DNA from: Obelidium mucronatum
Lineage: Eukaryota > Chytridiomycota > Chytridiomycetes > Chytridiales > Chytriomycetaceae
Length of the DNA: 26,531 nucleotides
Reading direction: 5' to 3'
Assembly: GCA_025765595.1 (NCBI GenBank)
Contig: JAIVFH010000339.1
Coordinates: 1 to 26,531, forward strand
The notes beneath the pieces were generated by a model that worked only from the letters and a program-made list of their open reading frames with translations, was not told the DNA's origin and did not search any database. The position numbers and the translations under genes are program-made. Numbering within the stretch: the stretch's first letter is position 1; each line of letters opens with the position of its first letter. Below, one piece after another: positions 19,007 to 26,531 of the stretch.

Positions 19007-20147
19007 CTATTCTTTTCTATTCTTTTCCCACAAATCAATCGCAGTGGCGGAAACCGCATCCACATTGACAAAGTCTTCAATCTGGGATTGCTGTATTACT
19101 AATTTCAAATGTTCCTCGCCCAAAAAAACAAACCTGCAGCAACAACTTTGTAAATTCCGAAGGATTTCGCAACCCTTCAATCTTTCGTTTACTCGCAAGC
19201 AAAAGCGATAACCCCAAGTATAGCAAAATATCCCAGGCTCCACTTATCACTGCATCCCAAATTCCTTCGAGACAGTGTGCAGGCAAAACAAGAGCAAAGA
19301 AACTAGAAAACCAGCTGAGGGAAAGTACTGAATGGATAAGTTACCGAAATTGAGAGTCGGTCACTTACTTTTCCGCAATCACGTTCAAATCTACACCAAT
19401 TCTCTCCAAATGGTTGGACAATGAAGGGTTGTGAGTTTTCAACAGTTCCCCGAGAGCGGTGCATTGAGAATAGTGTTGTTTCTAGTCGATTCGTTTAAAT
19501 TTGCTATTATAACCTGAATGATGTCCAACTCACACTGATGGTTGCAGTTAGTGGAACTTGCATTCGTACCACAAAATAACGAAAGATCCAGTACGCATCC
19601 ACGTCGCGTCCATCACAGATTTCCAGAATACAATCCGCTATCGAAAATAGATGACGAATTCGTTCATACTGCGTATCGAATATTAATCATTCACTGCTGA
19701 ATTGAGACTGAAATACCTTCTGTGCGCGAAATGAGCCAGATTCACAGGCGTGAATAAGAATCATTTTTACCATAATATCGGCAGTGAAATCATCGTCGCA
19801 GGGAGTTTGGTCCCTAGATTGTAATGTCAGGACGAATGACTGTCTAGCAAAAACAGCCGTCTTAACTTTAGAAAGAGAACAGCTGCAGCTCTTCTGAGAT
19901 CTTCAAACTGGTCGAATCGAGTTTCTTCTCCGAATCCCCACGTCTCTTTTGCTGGGGGTACAACGCCCAACACTGACTTCCACACGAGTGGACGATACAT
20001 TCGAGGGATTCGAACAGCTTGGCAGATGCTGATTAGACGCGGCAAATCAATTGGATCAACAGCAAAGGCTGCGTCCAGCGATGCTTTTGCTTCGACAGTT
20101 TGGACACCAAGTGTGGAGTAGTATGCTTTCCGAAAGTCCTTACTCAT
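19007..20147 (-). CDS. TBC1D7: TBC1D7-like TBC-domain protein (TSC complex third subunit), six exons
   Basis: In animals TBC1D7 binds TSC1 and stabilises the TSC1-TSC2 complex, the RheB GAP that restrains TORC1. Exons on the minus strand: 20147-19867, 19813-19717, 19668-19534, 19481-19369, 19314-19134 and 19090-19007. Introns are 53, 48, 52, 54 and 43 nt, and phases agree throughout, giving 296 aa (human 293). Matches along the length include FRKAYYSTLGVQTVEAKASL, MYRPLVWKSVLGVVPPAKET, DVDAYWIFRYFV, LPAHCLEGIWDAVISGAWDI and SATAIDLWEKN. The Arg and Gln finger motifs of active TBC GAPs (IxxDxxR, YxQ) are not seen, as in TBC1D7, so it is likely a structural subunit. It starts 75 bp from the stop of the LRR gene. 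Confidence 0.88.
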
Positions 20148-20200
20148 TGATTTATGTTTTGAAAGTAAATAAATATACGTTTTAAATTATGATAAATAGC

Positions 20201-20239
20201 TAGACTTCTATAATCACAGCAGTTAGACTTCTATAATCA
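20201..20239. repeat. 23-bp tandem duplication spanning the stop codon of the LRR gene
   Basis: TAGACTTCTATAATCA occurs at 20201-20216 and again at 20224-20239. The second copy encodes the last residues and stop of the minus-strand LRR protein (IIEV-stop), so the first lies just downstream of the stop. Confidence 0.8.
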
Positions 20240-21260
20240 TGGACGGAAAGGGACATGTGAGTCCCTTGTTCCATCGCAAGTCACACTGAGTCAAAAACTT
20301 CAAGGTTTCGAATCCAAAGGGAACAGTCCCCACCAGCTTATTATTGTACAAAGCAATGCGTCGCAAAAGCAAAAGATTTCCCAAAGTTTCTGGAATGTTT
20401 CCTTCGAGGTGATTGTCCATTAAATACATGTGGTTCAGGTTAACCAGGTTTCCCAACTCGAGAGGAAGTTTTCCTTCCAGCTGGTTGCCAAAAAGCGAAA
20501 GAGAGTTCAGTTTCAACAAGTTTCCGATTTCCGGTGGAATACTACCACTGAGATGGTTGTATCCAAGCCAGAGTGTTGTCAAGTTGGTAAGCTGCCCAAT
20601 CTCACTTGGAATATTTCCGCGTAACCCACAACGCGAAATTGATAAATATTTTAAAGAAGTAGCAAGACCGATTTCTTTTGGCAGCTCGTGATTCAGGCGA
20701 ACCTGATCCAATGTGAGGGCCTCCAGATTGTTTGCAGCAAATATAGTTCCAGGGATAGGCCCGCCAATTCTGACAGAGTCAAAATGCAAATTCCTGAGTG
20801 TTGGCAGCAGTGAAAACACGGTAGGAAAAGATGTTGTCTGTTGTTTGTTGTCCAAGGGATTTGTGTTGAGTGCAAACGTTTGCAAGCAGGGGTAAACCCG
20901 TGTAAAGTACACGCGCTGGTAGTCGAGTGGAAACTTGAATATTCCGCATTCGCGCGTCCACTTTGGCAGAATGAGGTCCGTTGTACCGCTGGGCGGGTAG
21001 AAGCGCTTAACACTCATTGCGGCAAAGTGGCTTCCTGCCAGACAGCCGCAGAATAACTTCGACACGCGGCGCAGAGAAAACACTTTTCGCGGCTCAATCC
21101 ACGCCAGAATAAGCGCAGTAATCTCTGGCGGTAGGTGCTCGAGACGCGCGTTGGACTGCGATTCTTTCTGCTGCGCCGCTTCGAGAAGCGCAAGGCGGGT
21201 TTCGACGGCAGCGAGTCGCTCGTAAAGAAGCTTCAGAAGCAGGTTTTGGTCGCTTTGCAT
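20223..21260 (-). CDS. F-box-like protein with plant-type leucine-rich repeats
   Basis: The single-exon protein has 345 residues from the ATG at 21260; the frame remains open upstream to 21305 but with no other ATG. Residues 5-35 form a coiled coil (LLLKLLYERLAAVETRLALL). Residues 40-75 (LEHLPPEITALILAWIEPRK) are F-box-like. Roughly residues 170-335 hold at least six leucine-rich repeats of the plant-specific type, with the L(S/E)G(N/S/K)(I/L)P motif (LSGSIPPEIGNL, LEGNIPETLGNL). There is no signal peptide or membrane segment, so it is intracellular, unlike plant receptor kinases with the same repeat type. A role as ubiquitin-ligase substrate adaptor is inferred. The last residues lie in a short tandem duplication. 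Confidence 0.85.
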   Translation of the reverse strand: MQSDQNLLLKLLYERLAAVETRLALLEAAQQKESQSNARLEHLPPEITALILAWIEPRKVFSLRRVSKLFCGCLAGSHFAAMSVKRFYPPSGTTDLILPKWTRECGIFKFPLDYQRVYFTRVYPCLQTFALNTNPLDNKQQTTSFPTVFSLLPTLRNLHFDSVRIGGPIPGTIFAANNLEALTLDQVRLNHELPKEIGLATSLKYLSISRCGLRGNIPSEIGQLTNLTTLWLGYNHLSGSIPPEIGNLLKLNSLSLFGNQLEGKLPLELGNLVNLNHMYLMDNHLEGNIPETLGNLLLLRRIALYNNKLVGTVPFGFETLKFLTQCDLRWNKGLTCPFPSMIIEV

Positions 21261-21418
21261 TGATTTCTCGATATCCTGTGCAATGGAGGTGTCAAATCGA
21301 TACAAAGGTGACGGAATAAAACCTTTTGATCTGCAATTGTATGGTTGTGAATATTGTACTTTGGAACCACAGGTTATACGATTATTACAATTTTTTTACA
21401 CAACCCTTGTCAAACCTG

Positions 21419-22965
21419 TCAACGATTCCCATTTGTTGAATTATTGTGACTCAACAAAGCACCGTCCTCCCCATCCTGATAATCTTCATCATCATATCCA
21501 GTGAAATGCTCTGGTTCCGCCTTCCTCCACCCCAATAAGCTCAAAACAAGTCCAAACGTCAAGACGGCATCCTTCCATAAATCATCAGGCCTAGCCGCAT
21601 CCAGAATCGCATCCACAACAGTATATCGCGATATACCACCATCCAAAACCCCATACACACCCGTCGATAGCCGTCCATTCACACCTTGCTGATGCGGCTC
21701 CCCCAGAGGCGACGAAACAGATCCAACAACACGAAATTCTCGCCATGAAAAGGCGAAAACATTCAAAACAGCAGCCCCAAACATTTCAAAACAAGTCAAG
21801 AAACTGGCAATTGCGTTAATGACTTCGGCTGGAGTCCAATTCTCGTTTCCTTTAATGACTCCCACGGAAACGAGGAGCGTGAGTGTGAATGTTTGGAGGT
21901 ATGATATGAAGAGAACAAATTTTATGGCAAGGAATTGGTAGATTGGGCGGCCGGGTGGGAGATCCTTGAGTAGAAAATCCGTAAATATAAATGACAAAGG
22001 GAATGGTGACCACGCCGACATACATGATGTACCGCCAAGTAAAAAGAGAGTAATGTAAACATGCTCAGCCCCATCCCAGTGAAATTGAAAAGAACCGCCC
22101 AAAAATGGCCAAATCGCCAAGACATTGATTCTGGGCACCCAAAAACGAAGCAGCAATACAGAATACCAATAAATCAAAGTTATCACACTCCCGCACTCAA
22201 TTCCAGAGAAAACATACCTGGACAAAAGAGCCCCATCATCTCCAATACAATAGTAAACGTGCTCGTAAACAACCTCAGAATCACCAACTGACATATCCCC
22301 AGCTTGCAGTACATAAGAAACCGTGGATGTTTCGCGTCATACCGAAAACAACACATTGGAGGCGGGAATCGTCGTATTGTTGACCCACTCGATGCCATCA
22401 TTGACTCGCGTTGCTCATCCCAAGTATGTCCAAGATAAAGTAAGCAGAGATTAAAAAATGAGTATACTGCGAATCCTTCGTCTATAAGAAGCAAATCAAT
22501 TGTCTAACAATACGCAAGTCACTCAAAAAACGAAACCCACAAACATCGCGGTACAAGTTGATATAAATTGCAGCATCAGGAAATCGATACGATACGAATG
22601 CGCAAACTGCATATGACGGAACCATGAATAGAATCTAAACAACGTGTAACTTTGTTTAAGAATAGCTTCCTGCATCCAGAAGTGCAAAGAAACCGCACCC
22701 GAGCTATATGTTTCTGCAGCGGCGGCCGCGACCAGTTCTTCAAATGTAAAGCAATAAGAGTTGCTGATACGATAACGGCAAGGAGAGCAAAGAACCCAGC
22801 AGTGAGCCAACCAACAAGCCACTTCCGGTCGTCTTTTTCGTCAAAGGCTGCTTGCCGATGCTCATCACTCAAAAGGAATTGAATGAGAAGCGTAGAGAGG
22901 ATCCTTTCGGGCGGAATCGGAGCGTGATGGATGGGGCACTGGCTGTCATCTGCGGTTATCCACAT
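21419..22965 (-). CDS. TMEM184/organic solute transporter Ost-alpha family (DUF300) membrane protein, five exons
   Basis: Exons on the minus strand: 22965-22699, 22634-22541, 22481-22218, 22130-22024 and 21964-21419; introns are 64, 59, 87 and 59 nt. Phases agree and the joined protein has 425 residues. The first membrane segment (WLTAGFFALLAVIVSATLI) is followed by the family signature ALHLKNWSRPPLQKHIAR / ILFMVPSYAV. The next exons give INLYRDV / YEGFAVYSFFNLCLLYLG, then CKLGICQLVILRLFTSTF, SMSWRFGHFWAVLFNFTG, and PPGRPIYQFLAIKFVLFISY with the later CFEMFGAAVLNVFAFSWREF. About seven membrane spans are expected. Family members are linked to solute transport or vacuolar/endosomal membranes; the function here is not known. 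The tail is acidic (GYDDEDYQDGEDG). The donor of exon 4 was taken as GTATGT (22023); GTACAT nine bases upstream is an in-frame alternative. Confidence 0.85.
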
Positions 22966-23009
22966 TTTATGCAATTATCTGATGTAGTTTAAAATACTAG
23001 AATAATGCC

Positions 23010-23015
23010 TTTATT
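23010..23015 (-). terminator. Polyadenylation-like hexamer of the right-edge gene
   Basis: TTTATT on the plus strand (AATAAA on the minus strand) lies 35 bases after the stop codon at 23050 and 45 bases before the start codon of the next minus-strand gene. Confidence 0.45.
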
Positions 23016-23049
23016 ATTACAATGAATGCAAATCAACCAAACTCAATCC

Positions 23050-26000
23050 CTATTTTTTGGCAAGTTTCCAACTCGAAACCTTCTTTTTCGTCGATAGTTT
23101 TCTCATCAAACCGCCCAAACCAACACTGCTATTCCCGTTTAATGCCCCGCCATCAGAAACATGACCATCACTCCACCCTGCCCCACTTGATGAAGAAACC
23201 GGAGAAGTCATTCCATCCATCCCTCGCGTGGTCGAGGTGCGGGCGCCGATAAGACCAACAACAGAGCCAACCTCCAGAACTCCATTCTTTCCGACAGACC
23301 CAGAAACCGACTTCTTGAACTGATCCGGAAGATCTGGAACAGGAGGCGTAGACAAAACAGACTCTGACGCGGAATCGCGGTTGTTCCTGCCCCGCAACCC
23401 CATGGAGAAGGTTCGTTGCATTGATTTTGGTATCGGGTCGCTAACTCGGTGACTCTGCTTACTCGCTCCGTCGTTGCCCGCTTTTGACAAACCGCGCCAC
23501 CATGAAGATCCTGCAGATGTCTGGTCTGACCCCTTCTTCTGCGAACCCACTCTTCCCAAAGACTGACTGTTCACCACTGGCTGGATACTCACTGCCCCAG
23601 GGACTTGACCAGTTTCAATCAATTTTTGCACATCCATCGACAATCCACGTGATGATTCCAGAAACTCGGCGTGACGTTTCTTGTCCTCCTCCTCAAACAC
23701 AGGGACAGCCACTCCAACCCCACCATGAGAGTTCGTAAACCGATCCAACGCAACTTGAGTAGCCGAAAGCACTCGATCTCGCAGCAAATCATCTTGATCT
23801 CCTGTTGAAATGGAACCAGAACTCTGGCGACTAGTTGTTGCTCCATAGATTTTCTCCGCACTTGTGCCTTTACCAACCACAACACTATGGTAGCTTTTAC
23901 TCCGTCCTGTAACCGCAACGGCTGCCTTCTTTTTCTCTTCTGTTTCTCTCTTTAGGTTTTCCCACCATTCTCCAGTTCGACTCTTTTCATACTTTTCAAC
24001 AATCAACCCCGTTCTTTGGTTCTCTAAACCATTCACTATATTTTGGACTCTTGCAATAGTCGATTCTTTTCCTTCAGTTACACTGGCCCCGCCGCCACTC
24101 ACCGAATTCTTTGTAACCGATACTGGTGCCAACGGATTTAGCAATGGTCCACTAAAAAAGGCGCTCTGACTCTCCCCAACTACTGGTGAAGAGATGAGTC
24201 CAGCCGGAATCGCTCCAATACATGTTTCCGCTTCTCTTCCTTGGCCATCTTTTGGAGTATCAAGTGCACGCTCGTGAATTTGCAAACTTCCAGCAAGACT
24301 TTTGGATCGCATGCTCAAGGCTGACGTGGGTACTAGTCGAAAAACGCGCCCACGCCGACCTCCCAAAGAATCACGCTCATCCATTGAGTCATAGTTCTGG
24401 GCGGGACTATTATCTCGGGTAGAGTCTTCTTCCTCCGATGTCCCGCAATCAGCCATAGTGGAATATGTGTACTCATCCCCTTCCAGAAGTTCCTCGGATT
24501 TTAAAACAGGAGGTCCGTAGATGGGTGCTCGTTTCTCGACTAATGGAGTGGATTGCATTGAGACGCCTTCAGAGTCATCATCATCAAAGTTTTCCTCCTC
24601 CTCAGAGCTGAGAGGCTCCATATCTTTTGCCAATGATTCCGAACTTTTCATTACGGCGTCTAGGAGCTCGCTAGTCTGTTTTTTTATAAGGATATTCCCG
24701 AAACTGTGTGTTAGTGACCATTATGTTTCTTAACCAAGACTCACCACGGTATTCGATCGCTTCATTTCCTGGTCGCCACAAGCCTCTGCCGCATTATAAG
24801 AATCTGCCGTTTTCCCCGCAACAACTCCTGCAAGTCTCTGCATAAGCGTGGGTCTCAGCTCGCTGTTGCTCCCTCTCTCAATAGCAGAAAGATTAGCCCC
24901 CCCAACAGAAGATGCTCCACCAGCAGCAGCCCCAGCAGCGCTTCGGAAAATCAACTGCCCCAAATCATTTGACCCTTTTCGAATTTGGTTCAAAACAATG
25001 GCTCCACTAGTTCCAACAACTGAGGACGCAGGAGTCACAGATCCAGCAAGAGCCGCGGCTCCATTTCCACCGATATAAGACAAGAGCTCCGTTGATTTTT
25101 TAATAACTGACGTGGTTGCTGCCTCAGTCGATGCTTCGCTGCTAGTACTGGAAGCCAGGACACCATCATCTTCTTCCTTGTTTGAAGTTTCAACCGCTTT
25201 AATCACAAGTTCAGCCATCCTTAGATTCTCAAACGCGCATCTCTTATTTTCATGAATAACTTGATCAAGTTTCGGGTGTACCGAATCCTTGAGAGTATGT
25301 AAAAGCGTCGTACAAGAATCTTGCAGCGTTTGCAATGAGTTGCGAGTCATGATTGATAGGCGTTTGTGTTTATGCAGGACGGGAGATGTAGGAGAAATTG
25401 GATACTGCTGCGCTTTGAGTTTACAAGAGTTTTGAGCATCATCACGCTCATGAATGGACGAAGAGCATTCCGAAATTTGACACATATTTAAATCTGGCTC
25501 ATTGACCGGAGTAGTAGTCCAGTATGCATGGTCTAGCTTTTGTTCCAGCGAATGGACCAGTTCGTAAACAGTGGATTTGGAGTTCTCAGAACCATTTCCA
25601 AACATGCAAGCAATGCAATCAATGAGTGAAAGCATCTCTTGGCGCTCCGAGGCGAGCTTGTCCAACTCTTGTTGCAAATTTCGAGTTTCTTCTCGCGATG
25701 CGTCCAACGAGTTTCCAAGAGCCTGAAGCGCGGACTCGGAGCTGTGCTTTTCGCTTTGAATATCATTCAAAAGCCCTTTTATCACTGTTCGCGTTGCAAG
25801 TTTCGTCTCTGCAAGAGTATCTTGCAAGTTTTTGATTTGTGTCGTTGGTGACACTGTGTTTGATGCAGGAATAGGATTCATATGTATCGCTGAAGCAGGC
25901 TCTGCAGCTGCACTCAAAGGAGCTTCTTTAAATCAAAAAGTCAGTGGCCAATTCCCTTTTTTTAATGAAATCAACTGACCCGAGGCGGCACAGAAGCTAA

Positions 26001-26531
26001 CGGAATCATCTTCAACATCATCCAAAACAACGGAGGCAGCAGTGTAGACTGCAGCATCGTCGTTTGGAGAGTTCCCGCCAGAAACCGCCGCCGCGCAACG
26101 TTTGGCAGAAACGGAACCTGGATGTGGTGTTGATTCCCGTCAATGAAGGCGTCGACGCCCACGTAGTCGAGATCCCGTGCTGCCGCCGCGGCCGAGGCGG
26201 AGGCGATAAGCACGCGGGCTGTTTCTGTCGCAGGCGGCGGGCGGTCTGTCGGCGTGCAGGACAGCGGCCGATTCGGCGTGCGACAGTTCAATGTCCGAGA
26301 GCGCCACGGGCGTCGAGTGGATGCTCGAGGCCGACAGGCGGTTGTGCGTGGCGATGAACGCGTGGGCAGGCGGCGTCTGGAATTAAGTGTTATTGTTACT
26401 TTGTTTGTTTGTTTGTTTGTTTGTTTGTTTGAGCTTACCTTGAAGCTGCGCGGCAGACTGCCGACGCGCCGCAGCAGCGGCAGACTGGGCGGCTTCGCGT
26501 CGGCGCCGGCGTCGGCGGGCGTAGTCCGACA
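23050..26531 (-). CDS. Large unrecognised coiled-coil and low-complexity protein, 5'-partial, at least five exons
   Basis: Exons on the minus strand: 26531-26439 (cut by the window edge), 26376-26163, 26117-25980, 25925-24745 and 24675-23050. Introns are 62, 45, 54 and 69 nt; phases agree and give 1,083 residues without a start. The first exons are Pro/Ser/Arg-rich (LPLLRRVGSLPRSFK, then ATHNRLSASSIHSTP). Next comes a coiled coil (IKNLQDTLAETKLATRTVIK through EETRNLQQELDKLASERQEM), a stretch with RLSIMTRNSLQTLQDSC, an Ala/Gly-rich segment, an acidic cluster (SSEEEENFDDDDSEG), a short helical piece RTGEWWENLKRETEEKKKAA, and a Ser/Gly-rich basic tail. There is no membrane segment. I do not recognise the family; conserved domains may lie beyond the edge. 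Read as two separate open frames (24730-25917 and 23050-24651) it would be split wrongly, because the GTGAGT donor and AAACAG acceptor join them in phase. Confidence 0.7.
26400..26431. repeat. (TTTG)8 microsatellite inside an intron
   Basis: Eight perfect TTTG units on the plus strand (CAAA on the transcribed strand) fill half of the 62-nt intron 26438-26377, starting just after its GTAAGC donor. Confidence 0.9.

Noticed and set aside
22523..22822. Separate hydrophobic minus-strand frame
   Set aside because: It reads out of frame across the first and second exons and intron 1 of the TMEM184-like gene.
24730..25917. Separate 395-residue gene on the minus strand
   Set aside because: It begins at a TTG just after a splice acceptor and ends just past a GTGAGT donor; it is an exon of the larger right-edge gene.
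1..26531. tRNA, rRNA, CRISPR array or bacterial-type operon
   Set aside because: I looked for cloverleaf-like segments, regularly spaced repeats and ribosome-binding-site-linked gene strings and saw none; the introns show a eukaryotic nuclear sequence.

Overview
The window is a gene-dense piece of a fungal nuclear genome. Genes are separated by tens to a few hundred bases, spliceosomal introns are mostly 43-150 nt with GT(A/G)NGT donors and CAG/TAG acceptors, and polyadenylation-like AATAAA hexamers sit at or just after stop codons. The protein set suggests an early-diverging, probably chytrid-like, fungus. It includes class V myosin, mitochondrial ClpP, Isd11, COP9 signalosome subunit 3, a TBC1D7-like protein, F-box-like proteins with ankyrin or plant-type leucine-rich repeats, and a pogo-like transposon. 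The lineage is inferred from gene content only. Exon joins were made by eye from splice consensus, reading phase and protein-family continuity.

Left part (1-5,100): the 3' part of a CSN3 gene (+, 2 exons, cut at the left edge); a long stretch (1,424-2,865) with only a doubtful minus-strand gene fragment; a secreted papain/C39-like protein (+, 2,866-4,023); and convergent to it a four-exon mitochondrial ClpP (-, 4,118-5,034) containing a GC-AG intron. ClpP diverges from the myosin gene across about 310 bp.

Centre (5,346-13,600): a 13-exon, 1,575-residue class V myosin (+) with motor, six IQ motifs, coiled coil and DIL cargo domain; a 578-residue 2-oxoglutarate/Fe(II) dioxygenase-like protein with an F-box-like N-terminus (+); and, converging on it, an isochorismatase-like cysteine hydrolase (-).

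Right-centre (13,650-18,950): an AT-rich spacer; a small protein with a C-terminal Cys/His cluster (-); an F-box-like plus ten-ankyrin-repeat protein (-); an apparently intact pogo/CENP-B-type DNA transposon of about 2.0 kb with composite terminal inverted repeats, lying 57 bp from the start codon of the ankyrin gene; and the Fe-S cluster assembly protein Isd11 (+).

Right part (19,000-26,531), all minus strand: a six-exon TBC1D7-like gene (296 aa, near the human length of 293); an F-box-like plus LRR protein; a five-exon TMEM184/Ost-alpha (DUF300) membrane protein; and the 3' part of a large, unrecognised coiled-coil/low-complexity protein that runs off the right edge.

The genes do not form a pathway or operon. 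Two themes stand out. Three proteins within 10 kb carry F-box-like N-termini on different modules (dioxygenase, ankyrin, LRR). Base composition is mosaic: GC-rich blocks (the first exon of CSN3, the middle of the dioxygenase gene, the hydrolase gene, the right-edge gene) change abruptly to about 45% GC within single genes. I saw no new defence or biosynthetic system. The most notable items are the transposon with doubled terminal repeats, the TBC1D7-like gene and the GC-AG intron in clpP.
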